Below the pieces are notes generated by a model. The model saw nothing but the letters and a program-made list of their open reading frames with translations. It had not been told where the DNA came from and made no database searches. From [Mycobacterium] zoologicum (GTDB lineage Bacteria; Actinomycetota; Actinomycetes; Mycobacteriales; Mycobacteriaceae): a DNA stretch of 64,000 bases. The stretch's first letter is position 1, and the number at the start of each line of letters is the position of its first letter. Shown in pieces: positions 16,834 through 28,942 of this stretch. The stretch lies in assembly GCF_020172665.1 (NCBI RefSeq), contig NZ_CP083985.1:2038972-2102971 (forward strand), read 5' to 3'. The position numbers and the translations under genes are program-made.

Positions 16834-19011
16834 GTGGCTTTCGCAACGGAACACCCCGTGATCGCACATTCCGAATACCGCCCGGCCGGTGACGCGGTCG
16901 ACGGCCTGGTGCGTACCGGCGGCCGTTTCGATGTGGTCAGCGAATATCAGCCGGCCGGCGACCAGCCCACCGCCATCGCCGACCTGGAGCGCCGGATCGC
17001 CGCGGGGGAGAAGGACGTGGTGCTGCTCGGGGCCACCGGCACCGGCAAGTCAGCCACCGCGGCCTGGCTCATCGAACGGTTGCAGCGCCCCACCCTGGTG
17101 ATGGCGCCGAACAAGACGCTGGCCGCGCAACTCGCCAATGAGTTACGAGAGATGTTGCCGCACAACGCTGTTGAATACTTCGTCTCGTACTACGACTACT
17201 ACCAGCCGGAAGCCTACATAGCCCAGACCGACACCTACATCGAGAAGGACAGCTCGATCAACGATGACGTGGAGCGGCTGCGTCACTCGGCGACCTCGAG
17301 CCTGCTGTCCCGGCGCGACGTGGTGGTGGTGGCCTCGGTGTCGTGCATCTACGGCCTGGGCACCCCGCAGTCCTACCTGGACCGCTCCGTCGAGCTGACG
17401 GTGGGTGCCGAGGTGCCGCGGGACGCACTGCTGAGGTTGCTGGTCGACGTCCAGTACACCCGCAACGACATGTCGTTCACCCGCGGCTCGTTTCGGGTGC
17501 GGGGCGACACCGTCGAGATCATCCCGTCCTATGAGGAGCTGGCGGTCCGCATCGAGTACTTCGGTGACGAGATCGAGGCGCTGTACTACCTGCATCCGCT
17601 CACCGGCGACGTGGTCCGCAAGGTCGACTCGCTGCGGATCTTCCCGGCCACGCACTATGTCGCCGGCCCGGAGCGCATGGGCCAGGCCATCTCCACCATC
17701 GAGGAGGAGCTCACCGAACGGCTCGCGGAGCTGGAGGGCCAGGGCAGGCTGCTGGAGGCCCAACGGCTGCGGATGCGCACCAACTACGACATCGAGATGA
17801 TGCGCCAGGTCGGCTTCTGCTCGGGCATCGAGAACTACTCCCGACATATCGACGGTCGCGGTGCGGGCACGGCGCCGGCCACCCTGATCGACTACTTCCC
17901 GGAGGACTTCCTGCTCATCGTCGACGAGTCGCACGTCACCGTGCCGCAGATCGGCGCCATGTACGAGGGCGACATGTCGCGTAAGCGCAACCTGGTGGAG
18001 TTCGGCTTCCGGCTGCCCTCGGCGTGCGACAACCGGCCGCTGACCTGGGAGGAGTTCGCCGACCGTATCGGGCAGACGGTCTACATGTCGGCCACCCCGG
18101 GGCCCTACGAGCTAAGCCAGGCCGGTGGTGAGTTCGTCGAACAGGTGATCCGCCCCACCGGCCTGGTGGATCCGAAGGTCGTGGTCAAACCCACCAAGGG
18201 CCAGATCGACGACCTGATCGCCGAGATCCGCCAGCGCGCCGCGGCCGACGAGCGGGTGCTGGTGACCACCCTGACCAAGAAGATGGCCGAAGACCTCACC
18301 GACTATTTGCTCGAGATGGGGATCCGGGTGCGCTACCTGCACTCGGAGGTCGACACGCTGCGCCGGGTGGAACTGCTGCGTCAGTTGCGGCTCGGCGACT
18401 ACGACGTCCTGATCGGCATCAACCTGTTGCGGGAGGGCCTGGACCTGCCGGAGGTGTCGCTGGTGTCGATCCTCGACGCCGACAAGGAGGGCTTCCTGCG
18501 TTCCACCCGCAGCCTGATCCAGACCATCGGCCGGGCGGCGCGCAACGTCTCCGGCGAGGTGCACATGTACGCCGACAAGATCACCGACTCGATGCGGGAG
18601 GCCATCGACGAGACCGACCGGCGCCGGGCAAAGCAGATCGCCTACAACGCGGAGAAGGGCATCGACCCGCAGCCGCTGCGCAAGAAGATCGCCGACATCC
18701 TCGACCAGGTGTACAGCGAAGCCGCCGACACCGAGGCCGGTGAGGTGGCGATCGCCGGGTCGGGCCGCAACTCCTCGCGGGGACGGCGGGCGCAGGGCGA
18801 GCCCGGCCGGGCCATTAGCGCCGGGGTTTTCGAGGGCCGGGACACCGCGGGCATGCCCCGCGCCGAACTGGCCGATCTGATCAAGGATCTCACCGAGCAG
18901 ATGATGAACGCGGCCCGCGACCTGCAGTTCGAGCTGGCGGCCCGGATCCGCGACGAGATCAGCGATCTGAAGAAGGAGCTCCGGGGCATGGATGCGGCCG
19001 GGCTCAAGTGA
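16834..19011 (+). CDS. uvrB: Excinuclease ABC subunit B
   Basis: UvrB is the damage-verifying helicase-like subunit of nucleotide excision repair. The 725-residue product has Walker A GATGTGKS at about residue 69, the beta-hairpin region [15 protein letters not shown] in motif II, helicase motifs [13 protein letters not shown] and QTIGRAARN, and a C-terminal UVR domain ([29 protein letters not shown]) that contacts UvrA/UvrC. GTG 16834 gives an N-terminal extension of about 30 residues compared with the M. tuberculosis annotation. The promoter position supports this start. Confidence 0.97.
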   Translation: MAFATEHPVIAHSEYRPAGDAVDGLVRTGGRFDVVSEYQPAGDQPTAIADLERRIAAGEKDVVLLGATGTGKSATAAWLIERLQRPTLVMAPNKTLAAQLANELREMLPHNAVEYFVSYYDYYQPEAYIAQTDTYIEKDSSINDDVERLRHSATSSLLSRRDVVVVASVSCIYGLGTPQSYLDRSVELTVGAEVPRDALLRLLVDVQYTRNDMSFTRGSFRVRGDTVEIIPSYEELAVRIEYFGDEIEALYYLHPLTGDVVRKVDSLRIFPATHYVAGPERMGQAISTIEEELTERLAELEGQGRLLEAQRLRMRTNYDIEMMRQVGFCSGIENYSRHIDGRGAGTAPATLIDYFPEDFLLIVDESHVTVPQIGAMYEGDMSRKRNLVEFGFRLPSACDNRPLTWEEFADRIGQTVYMSATPGPYELSQAGGEFVEQVIRPTGLVDPKVVVKPTKGQIDDLIAEIRQRAAADERVLVTTLTKKMAEDLTDYLLEMGIRVRYLHSEVDTLRRVELLRQLRLGDYDVLIGINLLREGLDLPEVSLVSILDADKEGFLRSTRSLIQTIGRAARNVSGEVHMYADKITDSMREAIDETDRRRAKQIAYNAEKGIDPQPLRKKIADILDQVYSEAADTEAGEVAIAGSGRNSSRGRRAQGEPGRAISAGVFEGRDTAGMPRAELADLIKDLTEQMMNAARDLQFELAARIRDEISDLKKELRGMDAAGLK

Positions 19012-19056
19012 GTCCCGTCGTCGTCGTGTCCGGTGCGCCGTGATTGACTTCAAGCG

Positions 19057-20499
19057 GTGGTGGATCTGACTGAATCGGTGGCGGCTGACGCCGCCGTGAG
19101 CACAGGCAGCTGGCGTGAGCTGCTCGGCCGGCGATATCTGGGCACCTCGGCCGTGCTGGCCGGGGGCGTGGCACTCTACGCCACCAACGAATTCCTCACG
19201 ATCAGCCTGCTGCCCAGCACCATCAAAGACATCGGCGGCGAACGGTATTACGCCTGGGCCACCACGCTGTATCTGGTCGGCTCGGTGGTCGCCGCCGCGG
19301 CGGCCAACGCGGTGCTGGTGCGCATCGGCTCCCGCCTGGCCTACCTGGCCGGTGTGCTGTCCTTCGGTGTGGGCGCCGCGGTCTGCGCGATCGCCCCCCA
19401 CATGGAGATTCTGTTGATCGGCCGAACCCTGCAGGGCATGGGCGGCGGCTTGTTGGCGGGGCTGGGGTATGCGCTGATCAACGCGGTGCTGCCCAGTTGG
19501 CTGTGGACCCGGGCGTCGGGACTGGTGTCGGCCATGTGGGGCGTCGGCACCCTGGTCGGGCCGGCCGCCGGCGGCCTGTTTGCCCAGTTCGGCGTCTGGC
19601 GATGGGCGTTCGGTCTGATGGTCGTGCTGTCCGGGGTGATGTGCGTGGCCGTCAGTGTGGTGCTGCGGGCCAGCCGCCCGAGTCAACACCACGAATCGAT
19701 GGCCATCCCGGTGCGGTCGCTGCTGCTGCTCGGCGGCGCGGCGCTGGTGGTGAGCACCGCCCAGCTGCCGCGCAACATGCTCGGTGCGGCCGGCCTGCTG
19801 GTCGCCGGCGCCGGTCTGCTGGCGGTGTTCCTGGTCGTGGACCAGCGCTCGTCATCGGCGGTGCTGCCGCCCAGTGCCTTCCGGCCGGGCCGGGAGAAGT
19901 GGATCTACCTGACGTTGGGCCTGCTGATGGCCACCACGAAGGCCAACCTCTACATCCCGCTGCTCGGTCAGCGGCTGGCTCACCTGGCGCCGGTGATGGC
20001 CGGATTCCTGGGTGCCGCGCTGTCCACCGGCTGGACCATCAGCGAGATCGCCAGCGCCTCGGTCAGCAAGGCGCGGGTGGTCGTCGGACTGGTGATCTGC
20101 GGGCCGCTGGTGATGGCGGCGGGTTTGGCGGTGGTCGCGTTCGCCCGGATGAGCCATTACAACCCGACGGCGGTCGGCGCCATCTGGGCGATGGCACTGC
20201 TGGTCGTCGGGATGGGCGTCGGCGCCGGCTGGCCGCACCTGTCGGCGTGGGCCATGAGCTGCGTCGACGACCCCGCCGAAGGCGGTACGGCCGCCGCGGC
20301 CATCAACACCGTCACGCTGATCGGCGGAGCGTTCGGTGCAGGTATCGCCGGCCTGGTGGTCAACACCGCGATGAGCACCGGTGAACCGGCCGCCCGCTGG
20401 CTGTTCGCGATCTTCGCCGTGCTCGCCACCGCTGGGTGCGTGCTGTCCTATCGGGCCAGTCGCGACGACGACGCCGGGGTGCTCACCGGATCGCCTTGA
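19057..20499 (+). CDS. MFS drug-efflux-type transporter (Rv1634 type)
   Basis: The 480-residue integral membrane protein has about 12-14 hydrophobic helices and MFS signatures (GRTLQGMGGGLLAGLGYALI, GTLVGPAAGGLFAQFG). By family it would use the proton gradient to export small molecules; the substrate is unknown. GTG 19057 is the first plausible start (the next codon is also GTG). It converges on capA and overlaps its 3' end by 17 bases. Confidence 0.85.
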   Translation: MVDLTESVAADAAVSTGSWRELLGRRYLGTSAVLAGGVALYATNEFLTISLLPSTIKDIGGERYYAWATTLYLVGSVVAAAAANAVLVRIGSRLAYLAGVLSFGVGAAVCAIAPHMEILLIGRTLQGMGGGLLAGLGYALINAVLPSWLWTRASGLVSAMWGVGTLVGPAAGGLFAQFGVWRWAFGLMVVLSGVMCVAVSVVLRASRPSQHHESMAIPVRSLLLLGGAALVVSTAQLPRNMLGAAGLLVAGAGLLAVFLVVDQRSSSAVLPPSAFRPGREKWIYLTLGLLMATTKANLYIPLLGQRLAHLAPVMAGFLGAALSTGWTISEIASASVSKARVVVGLVICGPLVMAAGLAVVAFARMSHYNPTAVGAIWAMALLVVGMGVGAGWPHLSAWAMSCVDDPAEGGTAAAAINTVTLIGGAFGAGIAGLVVNTAMSTGEPAARWLFAIFAVLATAGCVLSYRASRDDDAGVLTGSP

Positions 20500-22078
20500 T
20501 CACCTGACTGAAAGTGAACTGCCAGCGCTCGACGACGTGGAAGCCCAACTTACGCAGCATCCGTCCGTCGGGGGTGCGGGCGAAGCGGGTTCCGGGCGGC
20601 AGCATGACCGCAGCCTGATGAGCCGGCAGGGTGTGGTCGTGGTTGGTGACCGTCCAGATGACCGGGCAGTGGTCGAGCTGATCGGCCAGCGCCGACACCG
20701 AAAGGTGCCCGTCCCACAGCCGGCCGAGGCTCTGCCGGTGCGGTCCGCGGCCGGGATCGATCAGCTTCGCGTACGACGCGGGCCGTGCGGCCGTCAGCGC
20801 CCGGATCGGGCCGGGCATCCACCGGGTTGTGTTGTCGATCAGCAGGCAGTCCCCGGGGTGGGCGTGTGCGTCGATCACGTCGGCGACCGCGCTGTAGTCC
20901 CAGCCCTTCTCCTTCGTGTACCGATCGCGTTGATCCACAACATAATTGGGTGCTGCCGCCACCGCCAGCGCCACCACAACGGCGATCACAGCCCGACGGG
21001 ATCCGGCGAGGGTGGTGACCGCGACCGCCAGTGCGATCGCCATCGCCGGGGCGGTGCCGATCAGATACCGCGGGTAGTAGACCGGTCTCCCCAGCACCGA
21101 ATAGGCCAGCGTGACCAGTGTCGGAATCAGCATCCACGCAGCACAGAGCACCACCAGCCGGCGGGTGTCCGGGTCCGGTGCCGGGCGGGCGCCGACCCGA
21201 ACCGCGACCTCGGCCCCGACGAGCATCAGCCAGGCCAGGACAGCGAACGCAACGCTGTTGTCGAAGTACTGCTGCTGCACGACTTCGACGACGGTGGACA
21301 GGTTCAGCGGGTGAATCCAGGCGACCTGGCGGATCTGGCTCTGGCTGAGCACCACGAACGGGACCAGCAGCGTCAGCGCGACACCGACTGCGCAAGCCCA
21401 CCGCCGCCGGGCTGTGGAGTTGCGGCCGGACAGGATCACCGGGTGCGCCGCCACCGTGAGCACTGTGAAGATGTTGAGCAGTCCCACCGCGACCACCGCC
21501 GCGCCGTAGCCCACCCACAGCGGCCCGGTGTTGCGGCGCGCCGCCGCGACGCACAGCACGGTCAGCCAGACCGCGGCGGCGGCCGCGAACGCATACGGGC
21601 GGGCTTCGGTCCCGGCCCAGGTCACCCTGGGCAGCACGGCGTACAGCACGCCGGCGCACACCCACAGCTGCCGTCCGGCGTACTGGCGGCACAACACCAC
21701 CAACCCGGCGGCGCCGATGCCGACCGCCAGACAGCTGGGCAGCCGCGTCCAGAACTCGGTGGCCGGGAAGATCGCGAACCAGCCGTGCATGAGCAGGTAA
21801 TACAGGCCGTGGACTGCGTCGATGTGGCCCAACATGTGCCACAGCTCGGGCAGTGAGCGCTGGGTCGAGGCCGAGATGGTGGCCGCCTCGTCGAACCACA
21901 GTGACGGCCGACTCACCCCCACGGCGCTGATGGCGGTGGCCACGACCGCGACCAGGGTCGCGTCGGGCCGGCGACGCGGGCGCGGCGGTGGGCCCGCCAT
22001 CGTGCGCACCGGCTGCCGGGTCGCGACCAGGCTCAACGGTGTGCGCTGTCGGTTCGGATGAGGGTGATGAGAATTCAC
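20483..22078 (-). CDS. capA: CapA-like polyprenol-phosphomannose mannosyltransferase (Rv1635c type)
   Basis: The 531-residue GT-C type membrane enzyme has an early loop with LWFDEAATI (the acidic catalytic site of this class), about ten membrane helices and a soluble extracytoplasmic C-terminal domain. Its place between the MFS gene and the Rv1636-type stress protein is that of M. tuberculosis Rv1635c. That enzyme adds the first mannose of the mannose caps on lipoarabinomannan; M. smegmatis lacks both gene and caps. Assignment rests on locus and fold, so other extracellular mannosyl transfers are possible. Confidence 0.75.
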   Translation of the reverse strand: MNSHHPHPNRQRTPLSLVATRQPVRTMAGPPPRPRRRPDATLVAVVATAISAVGVSRPSLWFDEAATISASTQRSLPELWHMLGHIDAVHGLYYLLMHGWFAIFPATEFWTRLPSCLAVGIGAAGLVVLCRQYAGRQLWVCAGVLYAVLPRVTWAGTEARPYAFAAAAAVWLTVLCVAAARRNTGPLWVGYGAAVVAVGLLNIFTVLTVAAHPVILSGRNSTARRRWACAVGVALTLLVPFVVLSQSQIRQVAWIHPLNLSTVVEVVQQQYFDNSVAFAVLAWLMLVGAEVAVRVGARPAPDPDTRRLVVLCAAWMLIPTLVTLAYSVLGRPVYYPRYLIGTAPAMAIALAVAVTTLAGSRRAVIAVVVALAVAAAPNYVVDQRDRYTKEKGWDYSAVADVIDAHAHPGDCLLIDNTTRWMPGPIRALTAARPASYAKLIDPGRGPHRQSLGRLWDGHLSVSALADQLDHCPVIWTVTNHDHTLPAHQAAVMLPPGTRFARTPDGRMLRKLGFHVVERWQFTFSQVIKAIR

Positions 22079-22265
22079 GCTACTACCGCCGGGCGCACCG
22101 TGTCGGCTACGTCACCAGGGGTCCAATGCGGGGTTCACGTCGCTTGATGTGCCCTGGTGTGGTGGACACGTGATGCCCAATTACCCCCATCGGGGCCGCT
22201 GACGCGTTAATGTCGCCATGGTTTGTTAGGCGAATTTGGCAACACATCACCGAGAGGGTTTACGG

Positions 22266-22712
22266 ATGAGCGGCTACAAGACCGTCGTGGTAGGTACGGA
22301 CGGCTCGGATTCTTCGCTGCGTGCCGTGGACCGGGCGGCTTACCTGGCCTCCGGTGAAGGCTCCAAGCTCGTCATCACCACGGCGTACCTGCCGCATGCC
22401 GATGACCCGCGGGCCGCCGACGCGCTTAAGGACGAGAGCTACATCGCCTCCGGCAACGCCCCGATCTACGCGATCCTCAAGGAAGCCAAGGAGCGGGCCA
22501 TCAAGGCCGGTGCCTACGAGGTCGAGGAGAAGGCCATCGTCGGCGCTCCGGTCGACGCGCTGGTGGAGTTGGCCGAGTCGGTTAAGGCCGACCTGCTGGT
22601 GGTCGGCAATGTCGGCCTGAGCACCATCGCCGGTCGGCTGCTCGGTTCGGTGCCGGCCAACGTGTCGCGCCGCTCCAAGATCGACGTGCTGATCGTCCAC
22701 ACCACGGGGTAG
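22266..22712 (+). CDS. Universal stress protein (Rv1636 / TB15.3 type)
   Basis: The 148-residue single-domain USP begins MSGYKTVVVGTDGSDSS and has the binding loop VVGNVGLSTIAGRLLGSVPANVSRRS (GxxG...GS). Its closest known relative, Rv1636, binds cAMP in this pocket and is thought to act as a cAMP buffer; the same use here is inferred. ATG 22266 has GAGAGGG nine bases upstream. A cyclic AMP-forming enzyme gene lies at 36020. Confidence 0.93.
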   Translation: MSGYKTVVVGTDGSDSSLRAVDRAAYLASGEGSKLVITTAYLPHADDPRAADALKDESYIASGNAPIYAILKEAKERAIKAGAYEVEEKAIVGAPVDALVELAESVKADLLVVGNVGLSTIAGRLLGSVPANVSRRSKIDVLIVHTTG

Positions 22713-22717
22713 CAGGC

Positions 22718-23404
22718 TCACCAGCCCCGCTGACGCCACTCCTTCAGATGCGGGCGCTCGGCGCCCAGCGTCGTGTCATCACCGTGACCGGGGTAGACGA
22801 CGGTGTCGTCGCCGAAGCGGCCGAACACCTTGGTCTCGACATCATCGAGCAGTCGCTCGAAATCGCCGGGCTGCCAAGTCTTTCCGACACCTCCCGGAAA
22901 CAGGCAGTCGCCGGTGAACAGCTGCGTCACGCCGCCGGCGGCCGCGGCGCCCAACGCCAGCGCCACCGACCCCTCGGTGTGGCCCTGCAGATGGATCACA
23001 TCGAAGCTCAGATCCCCGACGGTCACGGTGTCGCCGTCGGCCAGGATCCGGTCCGGTTTCACCGGCAGCGGCTCGGCATCCAGGGCGTGCGCGGCCGTCG
23101 GCGCCCCGGTCGCCTCGGCGACCTCGGCCAGGGCCTGCCAATGGTCGAAGTGCTGGTGGGTGGTCAGGATCAGCGACACCTGCGGTGCCTGCTCGCGCAC
23201 CAGGGCCACCAGATTCTCGGCGTCGTTGGCGGCGTCGATCAGCAGCGTCTGGCCGGTGTTGGCGCACGTCACCAGGTAGGCGTTGTTGTCCATCGGGCCC
23301 ACCGAGGTCTTGATGATGGAGGCTCCGGGCAGCACCCGCCGGGCCGCGGTTCCGGGTTCGACGTGCCCGGTGTAGTGGTCGTCGACCGAGATCTTGCGCG
23401 TCAT
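22718..23404 (-). CDS. MBL-fold metallo-hydrolase (Rv1637c type)
   Basis: The 228-residue protein is a glyoxalase II-like metallo-beta-lactamase fold enzyme. The metal motif is TTHQHFDHW (HxHxDH), followed by a His in LQGHTEGSV, an Asp in [10 protein letters not shown] and a last His in VYPGHGDDT. It probably hydrolyses a thioester or similar bond, but the substrate is unknown. I start at ATG 23404; the longer frame is antisense to uvrA. It is divergent from uvrA with 58 bases between starts. Confidence 0.88.
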   Translation of the reverse strand: MTRKISVDDHYTGHVEPGTAARRVLPGASIIKTSVGPMDNNAYLVTCANTGQTLLIDAANDAENLVALVREQAPQVSLILTTHQHFDHWQALAEVAEATGAPTAAHALDAEPLPVKPDRILADGDTVTVGDLSFDVIHLQGHTEGSVALALGAAAAGGVTQLFTGDCLFPGGVGKTWQPGDFERLLDDVETKVFGRFGDDTVVYPGHGDDTTLGAERPHLKEWRQRGW

Positions 23405-23432
23405 GTCCGCCACGGTACTGGCCCTGCGGCGC

Positions 23433-23455
23433 CTGTCGGTACCGGCACATAGCAT
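23433..23455 (+). promoter_or_regulatory. PafBC-type (RecA-NDp) promoter of uvrA, leaderless
   Basis: CTGTCGGTA, 8 bases, then TAGCAT fits TTGTCRGTG-N8-TAGNNT very well. Seven bases separate TAGCAT from GTG 23463, so the transcript should begin at the start codon. The ATG at 23454 lies inside the -10 and cannot be the start if this promoter is used. Confidence 0.65.
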
Positions 23456-23462
23456 GGGAGCC

Positions 23463-26377
<2,915 letters not shown>

Positions 26378-26381
<4 letters not shown>

Positions 26382-26812
26382 CGGTCGTCGGGTAGCAGGC
26401 GGAATGCGGCGGCATCGTTGAGGGGGACGACGGCGCGAAAATCGCGGCGGTCAAGCGTGAGCACCGTGTCGGTGTCAAACTTATCGGCCAGCACGACGCT
26501 GACTGCGTCGGTGAGGTCTAGCTTCAATGCGGCGTAGCGGTTTTGGACCATTCGGGCGGCACGCAGTTCGGCGGCCAGAACAGCGGGGATCGCGATCCGC
26601 CCAGTCTGTTCCTGACGCAGTATCCAATCGTTGATCGCCAGTGCATCGCGCCGGCCCACGAGCTTGGTCGCGACGTGTTCGATTTCGAGAAGGACCAGCG
26701 GGGAGATGACGGTCAGTGCCGCCTCGGCCAGAGAATCACGTGCCGCGATGTGCTCCGGGTCAGCAGAGTTGAATGCGGCTACCAGTCCGGAGGTGTCACC
26801 GATGACGATCAT
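26378..26812 (-). CDS. VapC-type PIN-domain ribonuclease toxin
   Basis: The 144-residue PIN domain has the expected acidic residues: Asp6 in [12 protein letters not shown], a Glu in LEIEHVA, and Asp residues in [13 protein letters not shown] and TLDRRDF. VapC toxins cut tRNA or rRNA. It overlaps the antitoxin gene by 4 bases (ATGA). The last bases run into the uvrA stop from the opposite strand, so this pair is packed tightly against a core repair gene. Confidence 0.9.
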
Positions 26813-27051
26813 GGGGCGTGGTACGCGGCGACTCCACTGACGATGTCATGGATCTCATCCGCGGTCACGGCGTGGCCGAAATCCAGCGCCGGAATATCCC
26901 AGTTCTTCGGCCAACGACGTGCCCGCAGGGCGGCGAGGTGGAATGCCTCGCGAAAGTACTCGGATTCGGGCCGCCCGTCCCGTGCGGCCGCCTCTTTGAT
27001 CACCGCGAGATCATCCTCGTCGACCATCACTGTGGTCTTCTTGAGAGCCAT
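26809..27051 (-). CDS. VapB-type ribbon-helix-helix antitoxin
   Basis: The 80-residue protein has an N-terminal RHH fold (KKTTVMVDEDDLAVIKEAAARDG, then SEYFREAFHLAAL) and a C-terminal tail rich in Trp/Asp that would enter the VapC active site. ATG 27051 lies 4 bases from a perfect palindrome (27056-27075), its probable autoregulatory operator. Translation is coupled to vapC. Confidence 0.9.
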   Translation of the reverse strand: MALKKTTVMVDEDDLAVIKEAAARDGRPESEYFREAFHLAALRARRWPKNWDIPALDFGHAVTADEIHDIVSGVAAYHAP

Positions 27052-27055
27052 ATGG

Positions 27056-27075
27056 TTATGGTACCAGTACCATAA
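27056..27075. promoter_or_regulatory. Palindromic operator of vapBC
   Basis: TTATGGTAC-CA-GTACCATAA is a perfect 9+9 inverted repeat just before the vapB start. It fills almost the whole 25-base gap after the upstream winged-helix gene. This is where RHH antitoxins bind. Confidence 0.7.
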
Positions 27076-27076
27076 G

Positions 27077-28252
27077 TTAGTGCGGCGCCGCCTTGACCAG
27101 CGGCGACGGGAACCGCGGCGGCACCCGCACCCCGTCCAGCCAGTCGGTGAGCTCCCGTGCCCGCCGCGTCAGCGCGTCGCGAGCGACCCGGCCCGGGTCC
27201 TCCAGGAACTGCACCCGCACCTTCGCGGCGGCGTCCTGACACCAGCCGCCCACGATCCGGCCGTTCCACCACGCCGTCGGGCCGGCGTTGCCGTTGTTGT
27301 CGAACAGCTGGCCGCGATGCGCGCCCAGATACCAGTCGCGGTGATACCAGCCCATGGTGGTGACGTCGAGGCCCGGCAGCAGCGCGCCCCACTCCTCGAC
27401 GTCGGGTTCGGGCTCCAGATCATCGGGCAGCGCATACCCCGGGGTGCCGTGCAGGTCGACGTCGACGACGCCGATGTCGCGCAACGCTTTTCGGATTGCG
27501 GTCTTGGTTGTGCCGAACCACCAGGTGATGTCCTCGGCGGTGGTCGGCCCGAACGCGCGCAGCCAGGTGCCGACCAACTGAGCCTGGGCGGCCTCGGTGC
27601 TCATCGGCTCACCCGGCTCGCCCAGCCAGTCGGTGGCGGTCGCCCACCGCGGGCGCGACGAGGTCCAGCCGCCGTCATTGGGCCCGCGCACGATGTCACC
27701 CTGCGCGCCGAGCACGGTCAGCGCCCGCGGCGCCAGGTGCGTCTGGCCGCCGTAGGACTTGCCGGGCGCGGGATCGTAGGTGCCGGCCAGCTCGGGCAGG
27801 GCACTGCGCAGCGCGGCGCTGCTGGTCGGACCGTGCTCGCCGAGGTGCCGCAGCACGGCGTCGCCGGCTCTGGCCAGCCAGTGTTCGCCGTCCTCGGCGA
27901 CCCCGGCCTTGCCGACGTCGGCGATCAGCTTGCGCCGTTCGGCGCCGGCCACCCGGTCGCTGGCGGCGGCCTGCACGGCCGGCAGGTCGGCGGGGTCGAT
28001 CACCCACAGCGTGCGGCGCATCGCCAGATGCTTGACCAGTGACCGCTTCTCATACAGGGCGTCGTTCAGGTCGGCGACGGCGAACGGTGACGAGCGCGCC
28101 CACAGCGACAGATACGGCGTGGCGGGATCGGTGCCGTGCAGGCCGATCAGGGTCGCCGCGATCTGGGCGATCGACTCACCGGCGGTATCAGGGGTCAGGA
28201 AATGTCTGCGCGCCAAACGGTTTCGCCGCTCGTCGACGGTGAAGCTGCGCAC
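27077..28252 (-). CDS. Winged-helix DNA-binding (HTH_42 / AlkZ-like) family protein
   Basis: The 391-residue protein fits the HTH_42 family (RRHFLTPDT start, AMRRTLWVIDPADLP, DITWWFGTTKTAIRKAL, AWWNGRIVGGW). The family includes DNA glycosylases of the AlkZ/YcaQ group, which remove crosslinked bases using a Gln-rich catalytic motif; I cannot point to that motif here, so the repair role is unproven. GTG 28252 follows the small gene upstream by 3 bases. It is in a row with lysX and the genes between. Confidence 0.75.
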   Translation of the reverse strand: MRSFTVDERRNRLARRHFLTPDTAGESIAQIAATLIGLHGTDPATPYLSLWARSSPFAVADLNDALYEKRSLVKHLAMRRTLWVIDPADLPAVQAAASDRVAGAERRKLIADVGKAGVAEDGEHWLARAGDAVLRHLGEHGPTSSAALRSALPELAGTYDPAPGKSYGGQTHLAPRALTVLGAQGDIVRGPNDGGWTSSRPRWATATDWLGEPGEPMSTEAAQAQLVGTWLRAFGPTTAEDITWWFGTTKTAIRKALRDIGVVDVDLHGTPGYALPDDLEPEPDVEEWGALLPGLDVTTMGWYHRDWYLGAHRGQLFDNNGNAGPTAWWNGRIVGGWCQDAAAKVRVQFLEDPGRVARDALTRRARELTDWLDGVRVPPRFPSPLVKAAPH

Positions 28253-28255
28253 CGG

Positions 28256-28504
28256 TCAGTGCTCACCCTCGCGCATCGACTTGCGGATCTGCTCCAGCCG
28301 GTCGGCGGCGGCGCGCTGGCGGTCCTCGAACTGCTGCTCGACGGCGCGGCCCTCCTGGCTCTCCGAATCGAGCTCCTGGGCGCCGATCGAGGTCTGAAAG
28401 CGGCTTTCGATCTTCTCGCGTACCGAGTCGAACGTCGGCACGCCGGCGTCGTCATAACCGGTGTCGGGCTGCGGCTCGTTCGGATCGTCACCCATGCTCG
28501 ACAC
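28256..28504 (-). CDS. Small acidic hypothetical protein
   Basis: The 82-residue soluble protein has a disordered acidic N-terminus (GDDPNEPQPDTGYDDAG) and a charged helical second half (VREKIESRFQTSIGAQELD, EQQFEDRQRAAADRLEQIRK) that could form a coiled coil. M. tuberculosis has a small gene, Rv1638A, at about this place; homology is likely but unchecked. GTG 28504 is 1 base from the upstream stop; ATG 28495 is an equal candidate. Confidence 0.65.
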   Translation of the reverse strand: MSSMGDDPNEPQPDTGYDDAGVPTFDSVREKIESRFQTSIGAQELDSESQEGRAVEQQFEDRQRAAADRLEQIRKSMREGEH

Positions 28505-28505
28505 G

Positions 28506-28934
28506 TTACCGGCGGCGGTCGAAGTAGCGGACCATCAATTCCCAGTAGCCCATGGTCAGCGTCATCGCCACCGCGGTCGCGATCGCCGTCGGCAGCAGCC
28601 GCCGACGGCGGGCGCTGACCAGGGCGGCCGCGGTCGCGACGCCGCCGGCCAGGTTCACCAGCAGGGCGGCGTCGCGCGGGCGGGCGGTGATCCACCGTTC
28701 CTCGCCGAGCATGGCGCGGGTGGACCAGGCCGCCTGATCGGTCGGCTCACCGAAGATCACCGGGTTCAGCGCGAACCACACCGATATCCAGGCGGCATCC
28801 CGCCAGGACCGTCGCCACACCGGAACCAGGATCAGCGGTGTCGTCGCCCACCGGGTCCAGGCGCTCCACGGGTTGGCGTGCCGGGCGAACACCGCGCGGC
28901 GGATGCGGGCTATCACCTCTCCATGATGATCCAC
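28506..28934 (-). CDS. Small membrane protein, DUF6653-like
   Basis: The 142-residue protein carries ARHANPWSAWTRWATTPLILVPVW near the start, a motif I associate with DUF6653, and about three hydrophobic segments, ending in a basic tail. Function is unknown. GTG 28934 starts 8 bases after the lysX stop; GTG 28916, directly behind GGAGAG, and TTG 28946 are alternatives. It is probably co-transcribed with lysX. Confidence 0.65.
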   Translation of the reverse strand: MDHHGEVIARIRRAVFARHANPWSAWTRWATTPLILVPVWRRSWRDAAWISVWFALNPVIFGEPTDQAAWSTRAMLGEERWITARPRDAALLVNLAGGVATAAALVSARRRRLLPTAIATAVAMTLTMGYWELMVRYFDRRR

Positions 28935-28942
28935 AATTGCGG

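Noticed and set aside
19012..19056. GTGATTGACTTCAAG as a -35 for the MFS gene
   Set aside because: TTGAC is present but there is no -10 at the right distance before the start.
22079..22265. Possible DosR or CRP site between capA and the stress protein gene
   Set aside because: GGGTCCAATG and TGTGGTGGACACGTGA only weakly resemble either motif.
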